This document shows positions 8,023-19,015 of a stretch of 64,000 nt of DNA, one piece after another. How positions within the stretch are numbered: the first letter of the stretch is position 1; each line of letters starts with the position of its first letter. A model generated the notes under the pieces. It had not been told where the DNA came from and did not search any database. It saw nothing but the letters and a program-made list of their open reading frames with translations. The position numbers were made by a program, and so were the translations under genes. Source of the DNA: Microbacteriaceae bacterium (lineage in GTDB: Bacteria > Actinomycetota > Actinomycetes > Actinomycetales > Microbacteriaceae); NCBI GenBank assembly GCA_027491295.1, contig JAIXWK010000001.1, positions 62,001 to 126,000 on the forward strand. The letters are read 5' to 3'.

Positions 8023-8043
8023 TGTGGATAACTCTTTTCCACA
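8023..8043. promoter_or_regulatory. Pair of convergent DnaA-box-like nonamers
   Basis: TGTGGATAA (8023-8031, the exact complement of the consensus TTATCCACA) and TTTTCCACA (8035-8043, a one-mismatch box) face each other three bases apart. They lie in the 107-bp gap between the divergent FtsK-like and ogt genes. Two boxes do not make an origin; they could let DnaA regulate either promoter or titrate DnaA. Confidence 0.45.
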
Positions 8044-8094
8044 GCTATGACGCTGATAACAAAAATCGCGATTTGAGTTCGAGATACTTGAGTC

Positions 8095-8595
8095 ATGGAC
8101 ATCGAAATTGGTTGCACAAGAGTTGTTGAAACGCCGATTGGCAGGTTGGCCATTTCCGCTAGCGATATGGCATTGGTCGAGCTTGCATTTTTACTTGGCA
8201 ATTCAAAACGGCTGGACTTTGTGAGTAGCGACTTGGCCGAGAAGCAGGTCGATAAAGCCATCAAGTGGATCAAAGATTACTTTGCAGGCAGCGAGATTGA
8301 TTACCCGGGTCAACTTGACCTTTCTGGCACAGACTTCCAGCGCTCAGTCTGGAGCGAGATATCGAAAATCGAACATGGGCGCACCATGACATACGGTGAG
8401 ATTGCTCAACGAATTGGAAGGCCGAAGGCCTCCCGCGCTGTCGGTGCAGCTGTTGGGGCTAACCCAATTCCCTTGATTGTCCCCTGCCATCGGGTAATGG
8501 GAACTGGCGGCAAAATCACCGGCTACTCCGGTGGCGATGGGATACCGACTAAGCGCAAACTCTTAAAACTCGAAAACATTGAGTTCTCCGAATGA
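8095..8595 (+). CDS. ogt: Methylated-DNA--protein-cysteine S-methyltransferase
   Basis: A 166-residue suicide repair protein that transfers alkyl groups from O6-alkylguanine in DNA to its own cysteine. The active site IVPCHRVMG places the acceptor at Cys131, and the helix-turn-helix DNA-binding stretch (TMTYGEIAQRIGRPKASRAV) just precedes it. The N-terminal ribonuclease-like domain is short but present. No Shine-Dalgarno sequence is visible; GATACT (8083-8088) six bases before the ATG may be a -10 for a leaderless transcript. It overlaps tag by an ATGA, so both alkylation-repair genes form one operon. Confidence 0.93.
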   Translation: MDIEIGCTRVVETPIGRLAISASDMALVELAFLLGNSKRLDFVSSDLAEKQVDKAIKWIKDYFAGSEIDYPGQLDLSGTDFQRSVWSEISKIEHGRTMTYGEIAQRIGRPKASRAVGAAVGANPIPLIVPCHRVMGTGGKITGYSGGDGIPTKRKLLKLENIEFSE

Positions 8596-9158
8596 CCCAC
8601 ACGCGCACTCATGCTGATGGGGTAACCCGCTGCTCCTGGGTCACTGACGACGAGATCTACATTCGCTACCACGACAATGAGTGGGGGCAAGAGGGCCGGG
8701 GTCAGCAAGAACTCTTTGAAGCAATCTGTCTCGAGGGATTTCAGGCGGGCCTGAGCTGGATAACCATCTTGAAGCGACGCGAGGGTTTTAGAAGAGCATT
8801 TGAAAACTTTGACATCAAAAAGGTTGCAAAGTTTGACGCCAACAAGATTGAGGATTTGATGCTGAACCCTGAGATCATTAGAAATCGGGCCAAAATCGTA
8901 TCCGCGATAAACAACGCAAACCTCGTCCTCGATCAAGACATAGACCTGACCAGTTTGATTTGGTCATTCGCTCCAGAAACTCAACAGACTCCAGAATCAA
9001 ACTTCACCTGGGTTGCCACCAGTGCAGAGTCGATTGCGCTGAGCAAGGCGCTGCGCAAGTTGGGATTTAGCTTTGTGGGTCCAACCACCATGTATGCACT
9101 GATGCAATCATCGGGCTTGGTGAAAGAACACGCTCCGGGATGTTTCAGAAGAGACTGA
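8592..9158 (+). CDS. tag: DNA-3-methyladenine glycosylase I
   Basis: A 188-residue base-excision enzyme that removes 3-methyladenine. It shows the family hallmarks: RCSWVTDDEIYIRYHDNEWG at the N-terminus, LFEAICLEGFQAGLSW with the helix-hairpin-helix-like core, and the late histidine/cysteine region (KEHAPGC) that with Cys14-type residues binds zinc in Tag. ATG overlaps the ogt stop, which suggests coordinated repair of methylated bases. The downstream sigma-factor gene starts 41 bases after its end and may be transcribed from the same promoter. Confidence 0.93.
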   Translation: MTHTRTHADGVTRCSWVTDDEIYIRYHDNEWGQEGRGQQELFEAICLEGFQAGLSWITILKRREGFRRAFENFDIKKVAKFDANKIEDLMLNPEIIRNRAKIVSAINNANLVLDQDIDLTSLIWSFAPETQQTPESNFTWVATSAESIALSKALRKLGFSFVGPTTMYALMQSSGLVKEHAPGCFRRD

Positions 9159-9199
9159 AAAGATTCGCATCGCCACTACATTGGCTAGATGGGAGAGAA

Positions 9200-9682
9200 A
9201 TGACTGAGCAAGAATTTAACGACATCTTCAGGGCCTACCTACCCGATGCGTCACGGTTTATCGCAAGACGAACCAAGTCGGAGGACGTTGAGGACATAGC
9301 TGCGGACCTATTCGCGCTGGCTTGGCAAAAGAAAGGCAGCATCCCTAAGGGACTGGAACTGCCTTGGCTCTACAAGTCAGCTCGCTACCTGATCTCAAAC
9401 CACAACCGCAAGCAAGCGGGTAGACAGGCCATTTTTGCAACCCTGCAGGAGCCGCAATCCGCTCCAAGCGCCGAGTCGATTGCCCTTGCTGATTTAGAGC
9501 TAGCAGAGGCATGGAAGGCACTGAATGCTAAGGAGCAGGAAATCCTTGCACTTTGGGCATTTGAGGGCCTTGAGCCAAAGCAGCTCGCAGTGGCACTGGA
9601 GAAAAGTGAGAATGCCTGTGCAATCTCACTGTCTCGTGCCAAAGCAAAACTTACCCAGCTACTGAATTCTGAAAATAACTAG
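9200..9682 (+). CDS. ECF-type RNA polymerase sigma factor
   Basis: A 160-residue protein with sigma region 2 (FNDIFRAYLPDASRFIARR then EDVEDIAADLFALAWQKKG, ending in LPWLYKSARYLISNHNRK) and region 4 (LNAKEQEILALWAFEGLEPKQ) joined by a short linker, as in ECF sigma factors. The ATG at 9200 is chosen because GGGAGAGA lies directly in front; an upstream in-frame ATG at 9140 would overlap tag and lacks a ribosome site. The next gene codes for a membrane protein that probably restrains it. Its target promoters are not visible here. Confidence 0.85.
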   Translation: MTEQEFNDIFRAYLPDASRFIARRTKSEDVEDIAADLFALAWQKKGSIPKGLELPWLYKSARYLISNHNRKQAGRQAIFATLQEPQSAPSAESIALADLELAEAWKALNAKEQEILALWAFEGLEPKQLAVALEKSENACAISLSRAKAKLTQLLNSENN

Positions 9683-9698
9683 AGGCTGACTACACATC

Positions 9699-11021
9699 AT
9701 GAATATGAACGAAAACGAAGAACTTAGAAACCGCATCTCAAACTCGATCTCTACCGAGGGTGCAGAACTTTCGGATTACGTGGTTGCTCAGGCAGCCAAA
9801 GCCAAGCCAAAGCGAGTCTTTGGATTCAACAGCGTTCGCTTAGGTCTTGGGTCGATGGCAGCTGCCTCTTTGGCCTTGGTAGGAGCGTTCGTGCTACCTA
9901 GCGCTTTTGCACCAGCACCGCTTTTCACAATGGGCATTGGTGCTCAAGGCGGCCAGACGCTAGCCAGCGCGGAGTCTGCACCGGCTGATGCCAAGATGAG
10001 CATGATTTGGCCTGGTTACGTGCAGTACAACTACATCGCCGATGGACTTAGCGATTCAACCGGCAAGGGACATGTTTATCAGGCCGAACTTGTTGGCACC
10101 GCAGAGGGTCTAATGGCATCACTGATGAAGCAGTTCAAGCTCCAAGGTGAGATCAAAAAGGACGAGTGGTCAACCGATCAAGCACCAAGCTTTACGGTTC
10201 AAAGTAAGTCTGAATCTGGTGTCGAGTCTTATCTGAATGTTTATTGGGCTGGCACTGGAGCCTGGTACTTCTCCAGCTGGGACCCATCGCTCTGGGCTTG
10301 TAGCGCAACTCCATCGGAAACCAAAGATGACGGTACTTCGACAGAAACTTGCGAGCAGCCAAAGCCTCAGCCAGAGCTAGTTCCATCAAAAGAGGAAATG
10401 GCGCAATACGCTGACAAACTTTTCTCCTCCCTCGGCACTGACATCGCGGCAAGCGACTTCACGGTCTACCGCGAGGAGTGGGGTGGTTCTGCGTTCGCAG
10501 ACCTGACCTTGGACGGCCAGAAGCTTCCAGTAAGCGTGTCTGTTGGTTGGGATGCTTGGGGCAAGCTTTCTTACGCTTCCGGTCACAGCTTCAAGCTTGT
10601 AGATCGAGGCGAATTCAAGACCATCTCCGCTAACGACACGGTTTCTCGCATCAAGGAGGGTCGCTGGTACGGCTCAGCCCCTTCGAGCTTCTATAGCAAC
10701 ACTGCAGTCAGCTCGCGGGTTAGCGTGGATCCGGTGGTTGGTTCTGAAACAGCAGTCGAGCCAATGCCAGGCGACAACACCACTCCGGAAGAGAGTCCAG
10801 CACCAAAGATCGTTGACCTAAAGATCAACAAGTCGGTATCGACAATGCTTGGTGTTTGGGATGCAGCAGGCGGATTCTGGCTGGTTCCAGGACACCTGCT
10901 CTACAACGACCAGGGCTGGTTCGACTCCATCATTAGCCTGGAAGACGGAGTTATTGAACTGCCGAAGTATGAGGAAGTTACTCCAATGATTGAACCTGGC
11001 GTCGACACCAAGAATGGCTAA
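9699..11021 (+). CDS. Single-span membrane protein paired with the ECF sigma factor (putative anti-sigma)
   Basis: A 440-residue protein I do not recognise by family. About 45 N-terminal residues are charged and would be cytoplasmic, then one membrane helix (LGLGSMAAASLALVGAFVLP, about residues 50-70), then a ~360-residue exterior domain rich in Ser, Trp and Tyr with a Pro/Glu linker near residues 345-365. Position 16 bp after an ECF sigma gene suggests an anti-sigma role, but the usual HxxxCxxC zinc motif is absent from the N-terminal part. Its last 4 bases overlap the convergent yaaA stop. Only the topology and pairing are supported; the function is inference. Confidence 0.6.
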   Translation: MNMNENEELRNRISNSISTEGAELSDYVVAQAAKAKPKRVFGFNSVRLGLGSMAAASLALVGAFVLPSAFAPAPLFTMGIGAQGGQTLASAESAPADAKMSMIWPGYVQYNYIADGLSDSTGKGHVYQAELVGTAEGLMASLMKQFKLQGEIKKDEWSTDQAPSFTVQSKSESGVESYLNVYWAGTGAWYFSSWDPSLWACSATPSETKDDGTSTETCEQPKPQPELVPSKEEMAQYADKLFSSLGTDIAASDFTVYREEWGGSAFADLTLDGQKLPVSVSVGWDAWGKLSYASGHSFKLVDRGEFKTISANDTVSRIKEGRWYGSAPSSFYSNTAVSSRVSVDPVVGSETAVEPMPGDNTTPEESPAPKIVDLKINKSVSTMLGVWDAAGGFWLVPGHLLYNDQGWFDSIISLEDGVIELPKYEEVTPMIEPGVDTKNG

Positions 11022-11752
11022 AAGCCGCTTGGGACAATAAGTTCAAACACTGAGCCAGACTGGCGGGCCGAAAGGCCTGCCAGTTTTGCTATTTGCGGGA
11101 TTTGGTCCACGCTCTCTAGGCCGTGCTCAAGCGCAGCTCTAACGAATGCCCCCTTGGCTTTTTTGTTGAAGTGATTCAACGCCTTACCGGAGGTTTCATC
11201 CAGGACCTCAACCGTGTAGTGCTCGCGATCAGGAATTGGGTTTAGGGCGGCATAGCTCTTTGATCTCATATCCAGGATTGGACCGAGCAGTCTTGGCCAG
11301 ACAGCAGCGTGAGCCTTGATCCAGTGCTTTTTGAGGTCAATGCCCGGCAGGCTGCTATTTGCCGAGAGCCGATAGTAGGGAATCTGCTCGGTGGCCGGCA
11401 AAAGGCCAAACAGAGCTGACTGAATAAAGAGTTTTTCTTTGGCTCGCTCTTGCCCTGCTGGCGAAAGAGTCTGGAAGTCAAGTGCGTCATAGAGCGTGCC
11501 GGCGTATCGCTCGACCGCTGGCATGGTTGGTGCGGTTAGCAGCACTTTCAAACTTGCTATGTCTGCATCCGGATTCTTGCCCAGCTTCAAAGCTTTGACG
11601 GTCTTGGCCCTCGACTTTGAGAGCGTCGCGAGCTTCTTCAATAAAACATCTCTCGCGGGATCAAGCGCGGCCCAAATGATTGCTGCCTTGTCGATAGAAA
11701 TGCCAACGCCGCCGGAACGTTTAGTTTCCGACGGCGGCAGCAGAATAAGCAT
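11018..11752 (-). CDS. yaaA: Peroxide stress protein YaaA (DUF328)
   Basis: A 244-residue cytosolic protein opening with the family signature LLPPSETKR. In E. coli the homologue lowers free iron and limits oxidative DNA damage. Further conserved phrases are present (YAGTLYDALDF, QSALFGLLPATEQIPYYRLS and a KKAKGAFVRAAL C-terminus). The ATG overlaps the TAA stop of atpC (TAATG), so it is translated as the last member of the ATP synthase operon, an arrangement that may tie its expression to respiration. It ends against the convergent membrane-protein gene with a 4-base overlap. Confidence 0.9.
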   Translation of the reverse strand: MLILLPPSETKRSGGVGISIDKAAIIWAALDPARDVLLKKLATLSKSRAKTVKALKLGKNPDADIASLKVLLTAPTMPAVERYAGTLYDALDFQTLSPAGQERAKEKLFIQSALFGLLPATEQIPYYRLSANSSLPGIDLKKHWIKAHAAVWPRLLGPILDMRSKSYAALNPIPDREHYTVEVLDETSGKALNHFNKKAKGAFVRAALEHGLESVDQIPQIAKLAGLSARQSGSVFELIVPSGF

Positions 11753-12020
11753 TAGCTAATCAGGGTTGCGTCCCTGACCACCAAGGTGACAGTGTCAGAC
11801 TCGATGGATAAGAAGCCACCCTGGGTGGTCTCTGCGATCACTGGCTTGCCTTCTGCAAGGGTGATTCGAATCTGACCCGCTGCCATAATGGCAAGCATCG
11901 GCTCGTGACCTGCGAGTAGACCAATTTCACCCTCGGCGGTCTTAGCGACCACCATGGTTGCACTGCCGGACCAGATCTTACGATCCGCCGCGACTAGGTC
12001 TACGTTGAGTTCTCTTGCCA

Positions 12021-12021
<1 letters not shown>
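11752..12021 (-). CDS. atpC: ATP synthase F1 epsilon subunit
   Basis: An 89-residue epsilon subunit of the F1 central stalk. It has the beta-sandwich domain (LNVDLVAADRKIWSGSATMV, EIGLLAGHEPMLAIM) but lacks most of the C-terminal two-helix domain found in E. coli, as is common in actinobacteria, so auto-inhibition by that domain should be reduced. The GTG start shares one base with the TAG stop of atpD. Confidence 0.95.
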
Positions 12022-13472
<1,451 letters not shown>

Positions 13473-14375
13473 TTAGTCCTCGTCAACCGTCTGCAGAGCG
13501 TCTGCTCCACCAACGATTTCCGAAATCTGCTGGGTAATTTCTGCCTGACGTGCTGCGTTTGCCAAGCGGGTGTAGTTCAGGATCAACTTGTCTGCGTTGT
13601 CGGTTGCGCTCTTCATGGCCTTTTGACGGGCGGCATGTTCGGCGGCAGCAGACTGCAGCATTACGTTGTAGATGCGGTTTTCGATGTAAACCGGAAGCAG
13701 AGCGTCTAGCACCTTGTCTGCCTCTGGCTCAAATTCATACAGTGGGAAGACTTCAGCGCCAGCGACTGCCTGCTGCTCAACTACCTCAAGCGGTAGCAGG
13801 CGAGTGGTGGTTGGCTCCTGGATCATCATCGAGACGAACTCGTTGCCCACCAGGTAGATCTCGTCTACTCCGCCATCCTCGTTAGGCGAGAGGAATAGCT
13901 CCAAAACAGCATTTGCAATCTCGGTTGCGGTTTCAAACTGAGGAAGGTCAGTGCCACCGGTCCACTCACGAATATAAGCACGACGACGGAAGTTGAAGTT
14001 AGCAAGCGCCTTACGACCAACCAGGTAGTAAACAACTTCCTGGCCCTGCTCGCGAAGCCTTACGGTCAGAGCTTCAGCTTCCTTTAGCGCACCCGAGGAG
14101 AACGCACCAGCAAGTCCGCGGTCAGAGGTGAAAATCAACACCGCTGCGCGGGTTGGCTTCTCGGTGACGCGGGTTAGCGGGTGGTCGATGTTCGCGTGCG
14201 AAGCTACCGCTGAAACTGCGCGGGTTACGGCACGGGTGTAGGGGGTAGAGGCAGCGACCCGCTGCTGGGCTTTCTGAATTCTCGATGCCGAGATCAGCTC
14301 CATTGCACGGGTAATCTTCTTAGTCGTCTTGGCAGACTTAATCTTCTGCCTGTAGACCCGAAGTTGCGCACCCAT
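13473..14375 (-). CDS. atpG: ATP synthase F1 gamma subunit
   Basis: A 300-residue rotor shaft of F1. The N-terminal helix ([20 protein letters not shown]) and the C-terminal helix ([20 protein letters not shown]) form the coiled coil inside the alpha/beta ring, and the central Rossmann-like part carries [11 protein letters not shown]. The C-terminus is slightly extended ([12 protein letters not shown]). It lies between atpA and atpD in standard order. Confidence 0.97.
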   Translation of the reverse strand: MGAQLRVYRQKIKSAKTTKKITRAMELISASRIQKAQQRVAASTPYTRAVTRAVSAVASHANIDHPLTRVTEKPTRAAVLIFTSDRGLAGAFSSGALKEAEALTVRLREQGQEVVYYLVGRKALANFNFRRRAYIREWTGGTDLPQFETATEIANAVLELFLSPNEDGGVDEIYLVGNEFVSMMIQEPTTTRLLPLEVVEQQAVAGAEVFPLYEFEPEADKVLDALLPVYIENRIYNVMLQSAAAEHAARQKAMKSATDNADKLILNYTRLANAARQAEITQQISEIVGGADALQTVDED

Positions 14376-14397
14376 AACCTAAACCCTTACCTATTCC

Positions 14398-16035
14398 TTA
14401 TCGCTTCTGAATTACGATCTTCTCTTGACCGACCTGCTCGTCGGCTAGAGCCTTGACTTCTTCCTTACCGGCCTTGACTAGTGGCTCACCGGTGTGAAGC
14501 TGGAACATCTTCTTGAAGTGCTCGATTGCCTTCTCAAGCTCGTTGACGGTGTCGTCTTCTAGCTTCTCGGTCTCACGAATCACGGTCAGAGCCGAAGTGT
14601 TGCGCTTTAGGTAGTCCAAGAACTCGCGCTCAAAGCGCAGGATGTCCTGAACTGGAACCTCGTCCAGCTTGCCGGTGGTACCAGCCCAGATCGAAACGGT
14701 CTGGTCCTCAACCGGGTATGGCGAGAACTGAGGCTGCTTTAGAAGCTCAGTCAAACGTGCACCACGCGCAAGCTGCTTACGGCTAGCTGCATCTAGGTCA
14801 GATGCGAACATTGCGAAGGCTTCCAAAGAGCGGTACTGAGCTAGCTCTAGCTTCAGAGTTCCGGAAACCTTCTTGATGCCCTTTAGCTGAGCCGCACCAC
14901 CAACACGAGATACCGAGATACCCACGTCGATAGCTGGACGCTGGTTGGCGTTGAAAAGGTCTGACTGCAAGAAGATCTGGCCGTCGGTGATCGAGATCAC
15001 GTTGGTCGGAATGTATGCAGAAACGTCGTTCGCCTTGGTCTCGATGATTGGAAGTCCAGTCATCGAACCGGCACCCATGGCGTCAGACAACTTTGCACAA
15101 CGCTCTAGTAGGCGGGAGTGCAAGTAGAAGACGTCACCTGGGTAGGCTTCGCGGCCCGGTGGGCGGCGTAGTAGTAGCGAAACCGCACGGTAGGCCTCAG
15201 CCTGCTTCGATAGGTCATCGAAAATGATTAGCACGTGCTTGCCGCCGTACATCCAGTGCTGACCAATTGCGCTACCGGTGTAAGGAGCTAGGTACTTGAA
15301 ACCAGCTGGGTCAGATGCAGGAGAAGCCACGATGGTGGTGTACTCCATTGCTCCGGCCTCTTCCAAGGCTGCCTTCACACCAGCAATGGTGGAACCCTTC
15401 TGACCGATTGCAACGTAAATGCAGCGAACCTGCTTGTTTACATCGCCCGATAGCCAGTTGTCACGCTGGTTGATGATTGCGTCAACCGCAATCGCAGTCT
15501 TACCGGTCTGGCGGTCACCAATGATTAGCTGACGCTGTCCGCGACCTACTGGAATCATGGCGTCAATTGCCTTGATGCCGGTCTGCAGTGGCTCGTGAAC
15601 GCTCTTACGGTCCATAACACCAGGAGCCTGAAGCTCTAGCGCACGAAGACCCTCGCTCTTGATCTCGCCTAGGCCATCGATCGGTGCACCCAGTGGGTTT
15701 ACTACGCGACCAAGGTAAGCATCTCCAACTGGAACAGAGAGCACCTCACCGGTGCGGTAGACCTCCATACCAGCTTCGATGCCGGTGAATTCACCAAGCA
15801 CAACAACACCGATCTCGCGCTCGTCGAGGTTCAGTGCTAGACCCAGGGTGCCGTCCGAGAAGCGCAATAGCTCATTCGCCATCGCACTTGGCAGTCCCTC
15901 GATGTGAGCAATACCGTCGCCAGCGTCGATGACGTAGCCGACCTCTTGCTTGTCGGTTCCCTGCGGCTCAAAGGACGAAACGAAGTCCTTCAGGGCATCC
16001 CGAATTTCATTCGGGTTGATCTTGAGCTCTGACAT
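14398..16035 (-). CDS. atpA: ATP synthase F1 alpha subunit
   Basis: A 545-residue non-catalytic nucleotide-binding subunit of F1. Walker A is [11 protein letters not shown] near residue 173, and the arginine-finger region is in the [11 protein letters not shown] stretch. The C-terminal tail beyond residue 510 ([19 protein letters not shown]) is longer than in E. coli, which is a known actinobacterial trait. It starts 21 bases after atpH. Confidence 0.98.
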   Translation of the reverse strand: MSELKINPNEIRDALKDFVSSFEPQGTDKQEVGYVIDAGDGIAHIEGLPSAMANELLRFSDGTLGLALNLDEREIGVVVLGEFTGIEAGMEVYRTGEVLSVPVGDAYLGRVVNPLGAPIDGLGEIKSEGLRALELQAPGVMDRKSVHEPLQTGIKAIDAMIPVGRGQRQLIIGDRQTGKTAIAVDAIINQRDNWLSGDVNKQVRCIYVAIGQKGSTIAGVKAALEEAGAMEYTTIVASPASDPAGFKYLAPYTGSAIGQHWMYGGKHVLIIFDDLSKQAEAYRAVSLLLRRPPGREAYPGDVFYLHSRLLERCAKLSDAMGAGSMTGLPIIETKANDVSAYIPTNVISITDGQIFLQSDLFNANQRPAIDVGISVSRVGGAAQLKGIKKVSGTLKLELAQYRSLEAFAMFASDLDAASRKQLARGARLTELLKQPQFSPYPVEDQTVSIWAGTTGKLDEVPVQDILRFEREFLDYLKRNTSALTVIRETEKLEDDTVNELEKAIEHFKKMFQLHTGEPLVKAGKEEVKALADEQVGQEKIVIQKR

Positions 16036-16056
16036 TGGTTCCTCTGCTTCTTTTAG

Positions 16057-16848
16057 TTAGTTCAGTTGCAATCTTGCGTGGTTGAGTTTGGTGAGAAGGG
16101 TGGCGTCAATGACCTCACCATTCACGGCGACGTGAACGCCACCTATTACATCTTCCGAAACCTCAACATTTAGCTGAAGTTTGCGGCCGAAACTTGCGGT
16201 TAGGGCGTTGCCCAACCTTTGTAGCTGGTCATCACTCAGCGGCTTAGCGACGGTTATCAGTGCAACTGACTCCCCCGCCACCTGGGCTACCCAGCTGCCG
16301 TAGTTCTCAAGCACCGCGGCATAGCGCTTTACGCTGTGGCTAGATACTGCCTGCAGAGCTAGAAGCTCGGCAGCTGCCGAAAGCTTCCCAGAAATAAGCG
16401 ACTTCACAAGCGCTTGTTTCTGCTCGCCCGATGCGCGGTTTGAGCTAAGTGCTAGCTCCAACTCATTGTCCTGGGCGATTACCTGCTCGAGAGAGAACAG
16501 CTCGGCCTGTAGGGCGTGAGCGTCGGTGCTAACTGAGGCAACAACTCGCACTGCCAGCTGCTCTGCCACCTTCGCGATGTCGCGAGTGGCAGACCAGCGC
16601 AGCTTTGCAAGCGTGATGGTTAGGTTGAGGGAAGCATCCGATAGTTTGCCGCCAAAAACCGACCTAATTACCTTTTCCTTGCCTGCTACTGCGGCGGAAG
16701 GATCCGTCAGTATCGAGCGCAACTGCGCGCTCTGATGCAGGGCATTGGCAACCGCAAACAGTTCTGCTGCGGTGTCAAGGGTTAGGCCAGATAGCGATCC
16801 GAGCGCTTGCTCGGCCGCTAGTTTGGCTGCTCTGGTACTGGATGCCAC
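16057..16848 (-). CDS. atpH: ATP synthase delta subunit
   Basis: A 263-residue OSCP/delta subunit that clamps the peripheral stalk to the top of F1. The last ~110 residues (VSEDVIGGVHVAVNGEVIDA) carry the conserved signature. At 263 residues it is longer than the ~177 of E. coli, but without a fused b-subunit as in mycobacteria, because a separate atpF precedes it. The N-terminal helical bundle begins STRAAKLAAEQALG. The family is otherwise weakly conserved; position between atpF and atpA settles the call. Confidence 0.93.
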   Translation of the reverse strand: MASSTRAAKLAAEQALGSLSGLTLDTAAELFAVANALHQSAQLRSILTDPSAAVAGKEKVIRSVFGGKLSDASLNLTITLAKLRWSATRDIAKVAEQLAVRVVASVSTDAHALQAELFSLEQVIAQDNELELALSSNRASGEQKQALVKSLISGKLSAAAELLALQAVSSHSVKRYAAVLENYGSWVAQVAGESVALITVAKPLSDDQLQRLGNALTASFGRKLQLNVEVSEDVIGGVHVAVNGEVIDATLLTKLNHARLQLN

Positions 16849-16854
16849 TTGTTG

Positions 16855-17403
16855 TTACGCCCTCTTACCCTCAAGCTCAGAGATGAAGTCGTCGACAACC
16901 TTGTTGGCGACGGCGTCTTCTTGAAGCTTCTGACCGACGATACGAGAAGCAAGTTCAATCGCAAGCTCACCGATCTCGGCACGAAGGACGCGCTGGGCGA
17001 CCTCACGCTCTGCCTCGAGTGAGTTCTTGACTGTCTGCTGTAGGCGTTCTGCCTCGGCTGCCGCCTGAGCCTTCATCTCAGCCAGGATGGCAGCTCCTTC
17101 GGAGCGTGCCTCCTCGCGGATTGATGATGACTCACTGCGGAGCTTGGCCTGCTCAGCTTCGATGAAAGCTGTGCGCTCCTCGGCAGATCGCTGGGCAGCC
17201 TCGGCCTCAGCCAAGCGTCCTTCGATTGCCTTAGCGCGCTCATCGAGCATCTTCTTGAATCCAGGCAGAACCTTGAACCAGAAGAAGGTCAGCAGAACAA
17301 CAAAGACAACCGATGACCAGGTGATGTCATACCAAGCCGGAATCAGCGGGTTAGGTGCTGCTGCACCCTCCTCCGCTGCGGCGGCAAGAATCCTTGAAAT
17401 CAT
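16855..17403 (-). CDS. atpF: ATP synthase Fo b subunit
   Basis: A 182-residue peripheral-stalk subunit. One N-terminal membrane helix (WSSVVFVVLLTFFWFKVLPG, about residues 30-49) is followed by a long charged helix rich in Ala, Glu, Arg and Lys (EGRLAEAEAAQRSAEERTAF), which dimerises and reaches delta. It lies 14 bases after atpE and 6 bases before atpH. Confidence 0.96.
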   Translation of the reverse strand: MISRILAAAAEEGAAAPNPLIPAWYDITWSSVVFVVLLTFFWFKVLPGFKKMLDERAKAIEGRLAEAEAAQRSAEERTAFIEAEQAKLRSESSSIREEARSEGAAILAEMKAQAAAEAERLQQTVKNSLEAEREVAQRVLRAEIGELAIELASRIVGQKLQEDAVANKVVDDFISELEGKRA

Positions 17404-17417
17404 CGTTTACCTTTTGC

Positions 17418-17675
<258 letters not shown>

Positions 17676-18503
17676 TTAGTGTTCGTCTGCCAATGCCAAC
17701 TGAATGTAGACAGTGGTCAGAAGTGTAAATACATATGCCTGCAGAACCGAGACCAAGATCTCAAATACTGTAAAGGCAAATCCGAAGACTAGGGTGCCGG
17801 CTCCAAAGAGCTTGAAGAACCCGTCGGCCTCGAAAAAGAAGAACTGCGTCGCTGAGAAACACAGAACCAAAAGCAAGTGACCCGCGATCATGTTCATCAA
17901 AAGACGAAGAGCCAAAGTCACCGGACGAAGAATGAATGTCGACAGGAACTCAATTGGAGTTACCAGCACGTAGAACGGTTTTGGCACACCTGCCGGGAAT
18001 AGCGCGTTTGAGAAGAACTTCACACCGTGCTTGCGAATACCTGCGTAGATGAAGGTGACGTAGGCGACAGCGGCCAACACCAGTGGTAGTCCCACAACCG
18101 AGCTGCCAGCGATGTTTGCGAACGGAATGATTCCGGTGATGTTCATGCCCAAGACCATAAAGAAAATCGTGGTAAGTAGCGGCAGGAAGCGATCGCCATC
18201 CTTCTCACCTAGCTGGTCGTGAGCGATGTTCTTTCGAACAAAGTTCAAAGCCATTTCGCCCAGCAACTGGAATCGACCAGGTACTACGTTTCCGGTGCGG
18301 ACTGCTCTTTTGAATGAGCGAGTCCAGAAGTAGAAAAGAACTAGCAAAGCTGCAAGCACGATCAAACGAATCATCATGATTCGGTTGATTGCAAAAATCG
18401 TGCCCTCAAAGGCAACAATCTCCGGGTAGAACTCCATGATCGAAGGTGGGTGGAATCCGCCCTCCTCGGCCGCAAACAGAGTCAGTGCACTAAACAGCTT
18501 CAT
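17676..18503 (-). CDS. atpB: ATP synthase Fo a subunit
   Basis: A 275-residue stator channel subunit with five to six membrane helices. The essential arginine is in LALRLLMNMIAGHLL, next to the c-ring, and the C-terminal helix has the usual LQAYVFTLLTTVYI. CCAGGAGT precedes the ATG closely. A 101-base gap with no gene separates it from the small membrane protein upstream. Confidence 0.97.
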   Translation of the reverse strand: MKLFSALTLFAAEEGGFHPPSIMEFYPEIVAFEGTIFAINRIMMIRLIVLAALLVLFYFWTRSFKRAVRTGNVVPGRFQLLGEMALNFVRKNIAHDQLGEKDGDRFLPLLTTIFFMVLGMNITGIIPFANIAGSSVVGLPLVLAAVAYVTFIYAGIRKHGVKFFSNALFPAGVPKPFYVLVTPIEFLSTFILRPVTLALRLLMNMIAGHLLLVLCFSATQFFFFEADGFFKLFGAGTLVFGFAFTVFEILVSVLQAYVFTLLTTVYIQLALADEH

Positions 18504-18604
18504 ACTCCTGGCTCGGGCGGCGTAGTAAACGTCGCGGGTGGTCTAAGGAAGTCCTCAAAAGTTTATAGGAGGAATTCCTGTTCTAAACCCCTAAATCAAA
18601 AAAA

Positions 18605-19015
18605 CTAATCCCGTGAATCAATAGTTGGAATGCGGGAGCGAAGCACCACCCAAGAATCGATGCTCAGGCTGCCCAAAACGCTCAGCACGATGGCAAAAAA
18701 CAGGGTCGGGCCGTGGATAAAGTCCATGCGCTGCAGAGCTGCCATAAGGAGCGCAAAAAGCACGATCTTTAGCAGCCAACCGCCGAGCACCAAGCCATAG
18801 AACCCACCAAGTGGCAGCCGCGCGCCAAACAGCACGCTCAAAACTGTTAGCGAGGTGAAAACCAGGGCAATTGCAGAGCCGATTAGTGCGGTCCAAAGAC
18901 CGTCGACACCCACCACCAGGTAGCCAATAATCGAACAGATAACCGCGACTGATACAACCAACAGCGCACTGAGTTTTAAAGCCTTCGCAAAGACCTGGGT
19001 AGAACTACTTGCCAC
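18605..19015 (-). CDS. AtpI-like small membrane protein
   Basis: A 136-residue protein with four hydrophobic segments (for example LSALLVVSVAVICSIIGYLV and ALIGSAIALVFTSLTVLSVL). It sits immediately before atpB, the place where AtpI or its actinobacterial counterpart is found; AtpI aids c-ring assembly or Mg2+ supply in other bacteria. The match is by topology and position more than by motif. Its start overlaps the end of the upstream glycosyltransferase gene by 11 bases. Confidence 0.7.
   Translation of the reverse strand: MASSSTQVFAKALKLSALLVVSVAVICSIIGYLVVGVDGLWTALIGSAIALVFTSLTVLSVLFGARLPLGGFYGLVLGGWLLKIVLFALLMAALQRMDFIHGPTLFFAIVLSVLGSLSIDSWVVLRSRIPTIDSRD

Noticed and set aside
8023-8043. 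Replication origin
   Set aside because: Only two DnaA boxes, no AT-rich unwinding region and no dnaA/dnaN neighbours.
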